A DNA stretch of 20,580 bases from Helicobacteraceae bacterium (GTDB taxonomy: Bacteria; Campylobacterota; Campylobacteria; Campylobacterales; Sulfurimonadaceae): the NCBI GenBank assembly GCA_024635885.1, contig JAGXIA010000078.1:1-20580 (forward strand). Reading direction: 5' to 3'. Positions within the stretch are counted from its first letter, which is position 1. Every line of letters begins with the position of its first letter. A program made the position numbers and the translations under genes. The notes under the pieces were generated by a model. The model was not told where the DNA came from. It did no database searches and saw only the letters and a program-made list of their open reading frames with translations. Positions 1 to 7,307 of the stretch are shown piece by piece.

Positions 1-450
1 GGTATCAGTATGTTAACTGCCGGTATTGTTCTATCAATTATGATTTTACCTTTTATGGCAGCTGTTACACGTGACGCTATGAATACAACTCCAGATATAC
101 TCAAAGAGTCAGCCTATGCACTTGGCGGAACAAAATGGGACGTAATAAAAGATGTCATCATCCCTTACGCAAAAGCTGGAATTATTGGTTCATTTATTCT
201 AGCTTTAGGTCGTGCAATTGGTGAGACAATGGCTGTAACCTTCGTTATGGGTAATGTCCACAATATTTCATTAGACTTAACAGCTCCGGCAACTTCTATA
301 CCGGTTACACTTGCAAATGAGTTTACAGAAGCTAGCGCCGGACTTTATACTTCGTCTCTTTTTGAATTATCGTTGTTGTTACTTGTAATCAGTTTTACAA
401 TTATTTCTATCGCTAAATTCTACTTCTTACGCAGAAAAAGGATAGCATAA
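1..450 (+). CDS. pstC: Phosphate ABC transporter permease PstC, C-terminal part (cut by window start)
   Basis: This is one of the two inner-membrane permease subunits of the high-affinity phosphate importer PstSCAB. The frame is open from base 1, so 149 residues of the C-terminal half are visible and the true start lies outside. What is seen: hydrophobic membrane segments, and the cytoplasmic EAA-type loop (SAYALGG..KWDVIKDVIIPYAKAG) that docks on the ATPase PstB, followed by ALGRAIGETMAVTFVMGN, which is characteristic of PstC. The last segment ends in a basic tail (FLRRKRIA). The stop codon shares its last base with the ATG of the next gene (TAATG), so translation is probably coupled. The call as PstC rather than PstA rests on gene order and on the next gene being a clear PstA. 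Confidence 0.93.
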   Translation, partial: GISMLTAGIVLSIMILPFMAAVTRDAMNTTPDILKESAYALGGTKWDVIKDVIIPYAKAGIIGSFILALGRAIGETMAVTFVMGNVHNISLDLTAPATSIPVTLANEFTEASAGLYTSSLFELSLLLLVISFTIISIAKFYFLRRKRIA

Positions 451-1292
451 TGACGCATACTACTAAACGTATAATAATGAATAATATAATTATGACTCTT
501 TCTACTATATCTGCAATAATTGGAATAGGATTTTTATTCTGGATTCTGGGTGTTTTAGTTATTAACGGAGTTGATGCTCTGAGCTGGACTATTTTTTCAG
601 AGGTAGGTGCGCCTCCCGGGTATGCAGAGAGTGGATTAAAACATGCGCTTATTGGTCAACTCTTAATTGTCGGGCTTGCAACTGTTGTTGGTGTTCCTCT
701 TGGAATTTTGGCAGGAACATACTTAAGTGAGTACGGACAAAAGTCAAAACTTGCTGAGACTATACGTGATATCTCAGACATTATGATGAGTGCTCCAAGT
801 ATTGTTATTGGTGCCTTTGTCTATGCAGTCGTTGTAGCTCCAATGGGACATTTTAGCGGTTGGGCAGGTTCTATTGCTTTGACGATTATTATGTTACCTA
901 TTATTTTACGAACAACCGATGATATGCTTAACTTAGTTCCATCAACGCTTCGTGAAGCTGCCTTTGCTCTTGGTGCTCCAAAGTATAAAGTTATTATTCA
1001 AGTAGTATACCGTGGAGCAAAAGCTGGAATTTTAACAGGTATACTTCTTGGTGTTGCCCGCGTAGCAGGAGAAACTGCTCCACTACTATTTACATCATTT
1101 AATGATAACTTTTTAAATACCGACATGAATGAGCCTATGGCCTCATTGACTGTAACTATGTATAATTATGCAACTTCGCCATATGAAGATTGGCAGAAAT
1201 TAGGCTGGGCAGCTGCATTTATATTAAGTATGTTTATTTTAACTCTAAACATTCTAGGAAGACTATTTTTACTAAAGAAAAAAGGCAGATAA
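450..1292 (+). CDS. pstA: Phosphate ABC transporter permease PstA
   Basis: Second membrane subunit of the PstSCAB phosphate importer, 280 residues, a usual length for PstA. Hydrophobic segments lie at about residues 15-40, 65-92, 112-132, 138-155, 193-212 and 250-275. The EAA loop, which contacts the ATPase, is at about 169-192 (EAAFALGAPKYKVI). The segment GVARVAGETAPLLFTSF (about 201-217) is typical of PstA. The ATG overlaps the pstC stop by one base. A purine-rich AAAAAGGA sits about 8 bases before it and serves as ribosome binding site. The gene's own stop again overlaps the next ATG (pstB), so pstC-pstA-pstB form one translationally linked unit. Confidence 0.95.
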   Translation: MTHTTKRIIMNNIIMTLSTISAIIGIGFLFWILGVLVINGVDALSWTIFSEVGAPPGYAESGLKHALIGQLLIVGLATVVGVPLGILAGTYLSEYGQKSKLAETIRDISDIMMSAPSIVIGAFVYAVVVAPMGHFSGWAGSIALTIIMLPIILRTTDDMLNLVPSTLREAAFALGAPKYKVIIQVVYRGAKAGILTGILLGVARVAGETAPLLFTSFNDNFLNTDMNEPMASLTVTMYNYATSPYEDWQKLGWAAAFILSMFILTLNILGRLFLLKKKGR

Positions 1293-2077
1293 TGGCAACA
1301 ATTATTGATATAACAGAAGAAAGTGTACTTCAAGTAAAAGACTTTGAATTTACTTATGCTGGAAATGATGCACCTAGTGTGCATAAAACAACAATGCCCA
1401 TCGCAAAGAATAGTATTACGGCACTTATTGGACCATCTGGCTGTGGCAAGACTACACTTCTTAGATGTTTTAACCGTATGCATGATCTCTATCCAGGTAA
1501 CAAATACGATGGTGACATTATGTTTAAAGGTAGAAATATTCTCCAAGCTAAAGAAGATCTGATCAACCTTAGAATTCAAATTGGAATGATTTTTCAAAAA
1601 CCTACAGCATTTCCTATGAGTATTTTTGACAATGTTGCGTATGGTATGAGACTTCAAGGTTTGAAAAACAAGACTGAGCTTGGTGACCGTGTAGAAAAAG
1701 CGCTCAAAGATGCAGCTATTTGGAAAGAAGTAAAAGATAGACTTAAAGCTGATGCAAATGGCTTGTCCGGTGGTCAACAACAAAGACTTTGTATAGCCCG
1801 TGCTATTGCAGTTGAACCAGAAGTACTTCTTTTTGATGAACCAACTTCTGCACTTGACCCAATTTCTACTTCAGGGATAGAAGAATTGGTTGTAGAGCTT
1901 AAAGACAGAATGTCTATTATTATTGTTACACATAATATGCAACAAGCTGCTCGCGTAAGTGACTATACAGGTTTCATGTACTTAGGAGATCTTATAGAAT
2001 TAGGTCGCACTGAAGAGATGTTCGTAACTCCAAAAGAAAAACTTACAGAAGAATATATTACTGGTAAATTTGGTTGA
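1292..2077 (+). CDS. pstB: Phosphate import ATP-binding protein PstB
   Basis: Cytoplasmic ABC ATPase that powers phosphate import through PstC/PstA, 261 residues. Motifs seen: Walker A GPSGCGKTT (47-55), Q-loop glutamine Q102, ABC signature LSGGQ (158-162), Walker B VLLFDEP (178-184) and H-loop H214 in VTHNMQQAARVSD. This last segment, with the FMYLGDLIE stretch that follows, is diagnostic of PstB among ABC ATPases. A longer open frame exists from 1190, but it would run about 100 bases back into pstA. The ATG at 1292, fused to the pstA stop as TAATG, gives the normal family length and is chosen here. Confidence 0.97.
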   Translation: MATIIDITEESVLQVKDFEFTYAGNDAPSVHKTTMPIAKNSITALIGPSGCGKTTLLRCFNRMHDLYPGNKYDGDIMFKGRNILQAKEDLINLRIQIGMIFQKPTAFPMSIFDNVAYGMRLQGLKNKTELGDRVEKALKDAAIWKEVKDRLKADANGLSGGQQQRLCIARAIAVEPEVLLFDEPTSALDPISTSGIEELVVELKDRMSIIIVTHNMQQAARVSDYTGFMYLGDLIELGRTEEMFVTPKEKLTEEYITGKFG

Positions 2078-2124
2078 TAAGCAATCCAGATTAAAAATAA
2101 AATAAATAATAAAAGGAATAATAT

Positions 2125-2796
2125 ATGTCAACAAAATATGATACAAAAATAGGCAGTATCAGAGAGATGATGTCAACACTTTTAAGAGAGATATCAGAAG
2201 CAAATAAAATGTCATTAGATGCATTTATTTCAAAAGATCAAGAGATGTTTAAAGAGGCTCAAAGAAAGTTAGCTAATATAACTGCCCAAGGCGATAGCAT
2301 TGACAATGAAATAATTAAAACTTTTGCTTTATATGGTCCAGAAGCAAGAGAACTTCGCTCTTTAGTTGCTTATTTAAAAATGACTAATGAAATTATACGT
2401 ATTGGTGAGGGTGTAAAAAAATATGCTCGCCGTATGAGAGAGCATGTACATAGTGAATGTAATTTAGAGCCTTTAAGCGGGACTATCATACAGTTACATA
2501 AAAGCACGATAACAGCGCTTGATTCAATTTTAAAATGTTTCACACAAGAAGATGATTGTAATATTAATGATTTTTATACGAAAATAATGGTTGAAGAGAG
2601 TAAAAATGATGATCTGTTCTCCATTTTAGAAAAAGAAATTATGGGCTTAATTATAGACGAAAGAGAATTATCCATAGAGTATGTAAATGTTTTAGGAACA
2701 CTGCGTAGACTTGAACGATCATGTGATCGTTCTTTAAATGTTGCTAATTTAATGATGTATGCACAAAAAGGTGGGGAAATTAGTATTTACAGCTAA
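2125..2796 (+). CDS. phoU: Phosphate-signalling regulator PhoU
   Basis: PhoU is a cytoplasmic helical protein that links the Pst transporter to the phosphate-sensing two-component system and restrains uptake when phosphate is plentiful. The protein has 223 residues, about the usual length, and is almost wholly helical. It shows the two repeated three-helix halves expected of the family; the first contains the segment TNEIIRIGEGVKKYARRM (about 87-104), where metal-binding acidic residues are usually found. It starts 47 bases after pstB with a clear AAAAGGA ribosome binding site. Its place as last gene of the pst operon matches the family. A strong hairpin follows. No PhoR/PhoB-type genes are in the window. 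Confidence 0.92.
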   Translation: MSTKYDTKIGSIREMMSTLLREISEANKMSLDAFISKDQEMFKEAQRKLANITAQGDSIDNEIIKTFALYGPEARELRSLVAYLKMTNEIIRIGEGVKKYARRMREHVHSECNLEPLSGTIIQLHKSTITALDSILKCFTQEDDCNINDFYTKIMVEESKNDDLFSILEKEIMGLIIDERELSIEYVNVLGTLRRLERSCDRSLNVANLMMYAQKGGEISIYS

Positions 2797-2811
2797 ACTA
2801 TACTAAATCTA

Positions 2812-2841
2812 CCTTACTTAAATTTTATAATTTAAGTAAGG
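2812..2841 (+). terminator. Hairpin after the pst-phoU operon
   Basis: A perfect 13-bp inverted repeat (2812-2824 with 2829-2841) closes a 4-base loop, 15 bases after the phoU stop. It is AT-rich, with GC pairs at the base of the stem. No run of T follows, so it is either a weak intrinsic terminator or an mRNA 3'-end stabiliser. It fits the end of the pst operon, since glnA starts 135 bases later. Confidence 0.6.
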
Positions 2842-2976
2842 GTCTACACTTCTAAGAATCATAAAAATATAACTTTACGAAACAAAAAACGAGATGATTA
2901 ATTTTTCATCACTATTAAATATTTTATTGAAACTAAATCAGATATACTTACAAGAGATTATATTCAGGAGAAATGA

Positions 2977-4407
2977 ATGGGAAAATTTGTTAACAATACA
3001 GAAGAGTTTTTTACTTTTTGTGAAGAAAATGATGTACAATTTGTAGACTTTAGATTTACAGATATTAAAGGTGCGTGGCATCATGTTAGTTATAGGATGA
3101 GTGCTGTAAACGCTGGTCAGCTTGAGGGTGGTTTACCGTTTGATGGTTCATCTATAGATGCATGGCAACCAATTAATAAATCAGATATGCTACTTAAGCC
3201 TGATGTTGCATCTTCATTTTTAGATCCATTTACTGCTGATCCAACCATTATTGTTTTCTGTGATGTTTATGATATTTACAAAAACCAGGCATATGAAAGA
3301 TGTCCACGTTCAATAGCAAAAGCTGCTCTTAAGCACGCTGAATCTTTAGGTATCGCTGATACTGCTTACTTTGGTCCTGAAAATGAATTTTTTATGTTTG
3401 ATAATGTAACTTTTGTTGACAGCATCAATGAATCTGGTTACAAAGTTGACAGTGAAGAGGGTGAATGGAATTCAAACACTCAATACGCAGACAATTACAA
3501 CACAGGTCACAGACCAGGAACTAAGGGTGGCTACTTCCCAGTTGCTCCAACAGATTCTGGTGTAGATATCCGTGCTGAAATGATGCAAATATTGGAACAG
3601 GTTGGTTTAGAAGTTATTCTTGGTCACCATGAAGTTGCTCAAGCTCAGCACGAAATCGGTATTGTTTTCTCTGACATCATCGGTGCAGCTGACAATGTTC
3701 AAAAATATAAATATGTTGTAAAAATGGTAGCACACCTTAACGGAAAAACTGCTACATTTATGCCTAAACCAATGTATGGCGATAACGGTAACGGTATGCA
3801 TGTCCATCAGTCATTATGGAAAGATGGTAAAAACCTTTTCTATAAAGAAGGAAATTATGCGAATGTATCTGAGATGGGTATTAACTACGTTGGCGGTATT
3901 TTTAAGCATGCTCGTTCAGTTGCAGCGTTTACAAATCCTACAACAAACTCATACAAAAGATTACTACCGGGCTTTGAAGCACCAAGTGTTTTAACTTACT
4001 CTTCTCAAAACCGTTCAGCATCTTGCCGTATTCCTTACGGCGCCGGTGAAATGGCAACTCGTGTTGAGATGAGATTCCCTGACTCTACAGCTTGTCCTTA
4101 CTTGGCATTTGCTGTAATGATGATGGCTGGACTTGATGGAATTCAAAACAAAGAAGTTCCAGTTGGTCCAATGGATGAAGATTTATATGAACTTTCTTTA
4201 GATGAAATTCGTGAAAAAGGACTTCCTCAATTGCCTCACACTCTTCGTGGTTCACTAGAAGCACTTGTGCGTGATAACGACTTCTTAAAACCAGTTTTCA
4301 CTGATGAGTTCTTAGATGCATATAGACATTACAGATTTGAGCGTGATGTATTTCCAGATGAAGGTCGTCCAACTGCTTACGAGTTTAAAACTACTTACCA
4401 GTGTTAA
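2977..4407 (+). CDS. glnA: Glutamine synthetase, type I
   Basis: Makes glutamine from glutamate, ammonia and ATP; it is the main entry of ammonium into metabolism and forms a cytoplasmic dodecamer. The protein has 476 residues, the usual length for GSI. Motifs seen: FDGSS in the beta-grasp N-domain (55-59), metal-binding GPENEFF (133-139, E135 and E137), the ATP-binding signature NGNGMHVHQS (270-279), NPTTNSYKRL (320-329) and RIPYGAG near 351-357. The Tyr that lines up with the adenylylation site of GSI-beta enzymes is present as Y404 (DLYELS), though the flanking LPP is not conserved. The start at 2977 is preferred over an out-of-frame ATG at 2973; AGGAG at 2966-2970 gives 6-base spacing. 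No ntrBC, glnB or glnE gene is visible nearby. Confidence 0.97.
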   Translation: MGKFVNNTEEFFTFCEENDVQFVDFRFTDIKGAWHHVSYRMSAVNAGQLEGGLPFDGSSIDAWQPINKSDMLLKPDVASSFLDPFTADPTIIVFCDVYDIYKNQAYERCPRSIAKAALKHAESLGIADTAYFGPENEFFMFDNVTFVDSINESGYKVDSEEGEWNSNTQYADNYNTGHRPGTKGGYFPVAPTDSGVDIRAEMMQILEQVGLEVILGHHEVAQAQHEIGIVFSDIIGAADNVQKYKYVVKMVAHLNGKTATFMPKPMYGDNGNGMHVHQSLWKDGKNLFYKEGNYANVSEMGINYVGGIFKHARSVAAFTNPTTNSYKRLLPGFEAPSVLTYSSQNRSASCRIPYGAGEMATRVEMRFPDSTACPYLAFAVMMMAGLDGIQNKEVPVGPMDEDLYELSLDEIREKGLPQLPHTLRGSLEALVRDNDFLKPVFTDEFLDAYRHYRFERDVFPDEGRPTAYEFKTTYQC

Positions 4408-4426
4408 GCTTTTAATAGCTTAACAC
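4401..4426 (+). terminator. Hairpin overlapping the glnA stop codon
   Basis: A perfect 10-bp stem (4401-4410 with 4417-4426) with a 6-base loop; the glnA TAA lies inside the left arm. A second palindrome follows at once (4431-4448). No clear T-run follows. Together they are the likely 3' end of the glnA transcript. Confidence 0.55.
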
Positions 4427-4430
4427 CCAT

Positions 4431-4448
4431 TTCCCACTAGCGTGGGAA
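4431..4448. repeat. REP-like palindrome TTCCCAC/GTGGGAA
   Basis: A 7-bp perfect stem (TTCCCAC with GTGGGAA) around a 4-base loop, in the gap between glnA and the kinase gene. It resembles the dispersed TTCCCACGC..GCGTGGGAA palindromes found between genes in many proteobacteria. A related sequence with the core TTCCCAA/TTGGGAA occurs at 16870-16890. It may act as a transcription terminator or as a repetitive extragenic palindrome. Confidence 0.45.
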
Positions 4449-4493
4449 TAACTCCCTTCCCCATAGAATGTAATAATTTTTTTATTTTTTTGC

Positions 4494-4499
4494 TATAAT
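4494..4499 (+). promoter_or_regulatory. Promoter -10 box for the histidine kinase gene
   Basis: TATAAT preceded by GC and a long T tract (4478-4491), the classic sigma-70 pattern in Campylobacterota, where T-rich tracts replace a defined -35 box. It lies 30 bases before the kinase start, giving a short leader. A second TATAAT at 4511 is too close to the start codon to be the likely one. Confidence 0.55.
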
Positions 4500-4528
4500 A
4501 AAACAAATCTTATAATCAGCAGAGTTCA

Positions 4529-5431
4529 ATGTCAAAAGATGATACCCAAGAGTTAATTAATAATATTGTTAAATTATCGGCTAAATCTCTTAATGGATTA
4601 GATAAAAATATAACTAAATTTATTGACATCTACTATTCAAAAGAAAAAAAATATGAACGTGCCCTCAAACAAAATCAATTCTTTTTAAAAGAATGGGATA
4701 AACAAAATATACTATCAAACAAAATAAATAAAAGAAAAGATTTCATGCTAGAACAGCAATCAAGGATGGCTGCTATGGGTGAGATGATGGATGCAGTTGC
4801 CCATCAATGGAAACAGCCTCTTAACTCTCTTAGTATGCTGAGTGATCTCTTACGCGATGATTACAAGAGGGGTCTTTTAGATGATGCTTATATAGAAGAC
4901 ATGACTGATACTGCAAACCAGCAAATAGAATATATGATAAGCACTCTAAATGAATTCAGAACCTTTTTTAGACCTTCAAAAGATGTCCAACAATTTAGTA
5001 TTTTCAACTGTATGCAGAGTGTACAGGTTTTATTAAAAGATGAACTTATATCTCAAAATATAAATCTACATGCAGACATAGATGTAAATATAACTATAGA
5101 AGGTATACCAAATGAGTTCAAACATTTATTTATAAATTTAATAAGCAATGCTATAGATGCTTTCAATGAAAAGAATATAAAAAAAAGAGAGATATATGTA
5201 AAAACATATCAAGAAAATGACAAAACATATATAGAGTTTGAAGATAATGCTGGAGGAATTCCAGATAATGTAATCAATAATATCTTTAAACCAAATGTTA
5301 CAACAAAAAAAGAAGGTAAAGGGACAGGTATTGGCTTGTATATGAGTTCGCAAATAGTTCAAAAACACAACGGAAGCATAAATGCACACAACTCTCATAT
5401 AGGCGCTTTTTTTACAATAATTTTAGAATAA
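4529..5431 (+). CDS. Cytoplasmic sensor histidine kinase (orphan)
   Basis: A 300-residue histidine kinase with no signal peptide or membrane segment. Order: an N-terminal helical, Lys- and Glu-rich region (1-75) with coiled-coil character but no sensory domain I recognise; a dimerisation/phospho-acceptor helix with H92 in AHQWKQPLN; then an ATP-binding HATPase domain. That domain has an N box LINLISNAIDAF (about 201-212), G1 FEDNAGGIP (237-245), F box IFKPNVTTK (252-260) and G2 GKGTGIGL (263-270). All catalytic motifs look intact. The AHQWKQPLN type of HisKA is common in Campylobacterota. No response regulator is encoded next to it, so its partner is elsewhere. Its place after glnA suggests, but does not show, a nitrogen link. 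The ribosome binding site (AGAG) is weak. Confidence 0.88.
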   Translation: MSKDDTQELINNIVKLSAKSLNGLDKNITKFIDIYYSKEKKYERALKQNQFFLKEWDKQNILSNKINKRKDFMLEQQSRMAAMGEMMDAVAHQWKQPLNSLSMLSDLLRDDYKRGLLDDAYIEDMTDTANQQIEYMISTLNEFRTFFRPSKDVQQFSIFNCMQSVQVLLKDELISQNINLHADIDVNITIEGIPNEFKHLFINLISNAIDAFNEKNIKKREIYVKTYQENDKTYIEFEDNAGGIPDNVINNIFKPNVTTKKEGKGTGIGLYMSSQIVQKHNGSINAHNSHIGAFFTIILE

Positions 5432-5475
5432 TAAACTATTTAAAACTACCCAAAATTCTATAATCATAAATTCGA

Positions 5476-5481
5476 TATAAT
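5476..5481 (+). promoter_or_regulatory. Candidate promoter -10 box for leuA
   Basis: TATAAT, 59 bases before the leuA ATG. Another TATAAT at 5459-5464 is an alternative. Neither has a clear -35 box, as is common in Campylobacterota. I see no convincing leucine-rich leader peptide in the leader; the short ATG-initiated frame at 5489 holds only one leucine in six codons. Confidence 0.4.
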
Positions 5482-5540
5482 TTCATCAATGATAGAACTA
5501 AGAGTGTAGCTGTCAAATTTCAAGTTTTAAAGGATTCATA

Positions 5541-7199
5541 ATGAATCAGATACCATATGGTAAGTATAAGCCTTACCCAAAAATAGATTTGCCAAATAGA
5601 AAATGGCCAGAAAACACAATAACAGATGCTCCATCATGGTGTAGTGTAGATTTACGAGATGGAAATCAGGCACTTATTAACCCTATGGATATGAACAAAA
5701 AACTTGAACTTTTTACACTCTTATTAAAAATTGGTTTCAAAGAAATCGAGGTTGGTTTTCCCTCTGCGTCTAAAGTAGAATTTGACTTTTTACGCCGTTT
5801 AGTTGATGACAAACTTATTCCTGATGATGTTACGATTCAGGTTCTTGTTCAAGCAAGAGAACATCTAATTGCTAAAACATTTGAGTCATTAAAAGGTGTT
5901 AAAAAAGCGACTGTTCATATTTATAATTCAACTTCTGTTGCCCAGAGAAAAATAGTGTTCAAAAAAAATAAAGAGGAGATAATTGCTCTCGCTTTAGAGG
6001 GTGTAGATTTAGTCAAAAAATATGAAAAAAAACATGATGGAAAAATTTTCTTAGAGTATTCTCCAGAAAGTTTTACAGGAACTGAACTAGAATTTGCTGC
6101 AGAAATTTCTAATGCAGTAACTGCTCGTTGGGGTATTAGTGAGACACGTAAAGTTATCATTAACTTACCTGCTACTGTAGAAATGTCAACTCCAAATATT
6201 TATGCTGATCAAATCGAGTGGATGGCTAAGCATTTACATAATCGTGAAAATGTAATTATTTCAACTCACACACATAATGATAGAGGGACTAGTGTAGCTG
6301 CAACTGAACTTGCACTTCTTGCTGGTGCTGATAGGGTAGAGGGAACACTCTTAAGTAATGGTGAAAGAACTGGAAACGTAGATATTATCACTTTAGCCCT
6401 TAATATGACAACTCAAGGAGTAGATTCTAAATTAGATTTTTCTAATATAGATGAAGTTATAAAAGTCGTTGAAAGATGTACAGAGATAGATACACATTTT
6501 CGCCATCCTTATGTAGGAGAGTTGGTTTATACTGCTTTTTCTGGTTCTCATCAAGATGCAATAAATAAAGGATTAGCATACCAAAAAGTTAAAAAAGACA
6601 AATTTTGGGAAGTTCCTTATTTACCAATAGATCCCGGTGATGTTGGAAGAACATATGAAAGTATAATTAGAATCAACTCCCAATCTGGTAAGGGAGGAGT
6701 AGCTTATATACTAGAAAAAAACTATGGCTTTCAACTACCAAAAGCAATGCACCCTGAAATTGGTCGATTAGTACAAAGTGTTACAGAAGAAAAGGGTAAA
6801 GAACTTGATGCCAAAGAGATTTTTAAAATATTCAAAAAGAACTATTTTAACCTAAAAGAGCATCTTACTTTAATTGATTTCAATGTAAGTTCAAACAAAA
6901 GAGTAGCAACTTGTATTTTAACCTACCTCTATAATGGTAAAGAAATAGTAGCAAATGGAGAGGGAAATGGTCCTATTGATGCTTGTAAAAATGCACTCAT
7001 GAAAGATTATGATAAAAAATTTACAATTAACTCCTATTCTGAGCACTCCCGTGGTGATAAGAGTTCCGCAGAAGCTGTTGCTTATATAGAGATTCAAACT
7101 CCAGAGATTTTATCTTGCTTTGGTATAGGAACAGACAACGATATAGCTACAGCTTCAATAAAAGCTCTTTTTTCAGCTTTAAATAGAGCATATAAGTAA
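5541..7199 (+). CDS. leuA: 2-isopropylmalate synthase
   Basis: First committed enzyme of leucine biosynthesis: condenses acetyl-CoA with 2-oxoisovalerate to 2-isopropylmalate. The protein has 552 residues, matching the long (type 2, yeast/actinobacterial-like) LeuA form. The N-terminal catalytic TIM barrel has the start motif LRDGNQ (38-43), the metal-binding HTHND (243-247, both histidines present) and NGERTGN (273-279). A linker domain follows (about 320-430). The C-terminal regulatory domain (about 440-552) contains GEGNGPIDA (473-481), the region that binds leucine for feedback inhibition in this family. AAAGGA lies 8 bases before the ATG. No other leu genes lie beside it, so leuA stands apart from leuBCD here. 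A stable hairpin follows. Confidence 0.95.
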   Translation: MNQIPYGKYKPYPKIDLPNRKWPENTITDAPSWCSVDLRDGNQALINPMDMNKKLELFTLLLKIGFKEIEVGFPSASKVEFDFLRRLVDDKLIPDDVTIQVLVQAREHLIAKTFESLKGVKKATVHIYNSTSVAQRKIVFKKNKEEIIALALEGVDLVKKYEKKHDGKIFLEYSPESFTGTELEFAAEISNAVTARWGISETRKVIINLPATVEMSTPNIYADQIEWMAKHLHNRENVIISTHTHNDRGTSVAATELALLAGADRVEGTLLSNGERTGNVDIITLALNMTTQGVDSKLDFSNIDEVIKVVERCTEIDTHFRHPYVGELVYTAFSGSHQDAINKGLAYQKVKKDKFWEVPYLPIDPGDVGRTYESIIRINSQSGKGGVAYILEKNYGFQLPKAMHPEIGRLVQSVTEEKGKELDAKEIFKIFKKNYFNLKEHLTLIDFNVSSNKRVATCILTYLYNGKEIVANGEGNGPIDACKNALMKDYDKKFTINSYSEHSRGDKSSAEAVAYIEIQTPEILSCFGIGTDNDIATASIKALFSALNRAYK

Positions 7200-7213
7200 G
7201 CACTTTCATCAAA

Positions 7214-7245
7214 GATGCTTAATAATTGACTAATTATTAAGTATC
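7214..7245 (+). terminator. Hairpin after leuA
   Basis: A 14-bp stem (7214-7227 with 7232-7245; one G.U wobble, otherwise paired) with loop GACT, 15 bases after the leuA stop. Only a short T-rich stretch (CCTTCTTTGTG) follows. It probably ends the leuA transcript. Confidence 0.6.
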
Positions 7246-7262
7246 AAACCTTCTTTGTGTAG

Positions 7263-7268
7263 TATAAT
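7263..7268 (+). promoter_or_regulatory. Promoter -10 box for the ATP-grasp/alpha-E pair
   Basis: TATAAT in the context AGTATAATATATTAG, 40 bases before the ATP-grasp start codon and just after the leuA hairpin. This suggests the pair is transcribed independently of leuA. Confidence 0.5.
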
Positions 7269-7307
7269 ATATTAGTAAATAATTAAACTTATGAAGAGGT
7301 GTTTTTT

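Noticed and set aside
1190..1291. Longer start for pstB beginning inside pstA
   Set aside because: It would overlap pstA by about 100 bases and add an N-terminus unlike PstB; the TAATG start at 1292 gives the normal length.
1166..1783. Long reverse-strand open frame (205 codons) opposite pstA/pstB
   Set aside because: It lies wholly over two certain genes, its translation is Cys/Phe/His-rich with no family resemblance, and it has no ribosome binding site.
2842..2976. Sigma-54/NtrC-type promoter before glnA
   Set aside because: No GG-N10-GC pair matching the TGGCAC-N5-TTGC pattern was found; only weak AT-rich -10-like sequences are present.
5489..5509. Short ATG-initiated frame before leuA as a leucine attenuator leader peptide
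   Set aside because: Only six codons with a single leucine, no ribosome binding site and no alternative terminator hairpin before leuA.
7299..7307. GTG start at 7299 for the ATP-grasp gene
   Set aside because: The GTG overlaps the AAGAGG ribosome binding site; the ATG at 7308 has proper spacing.
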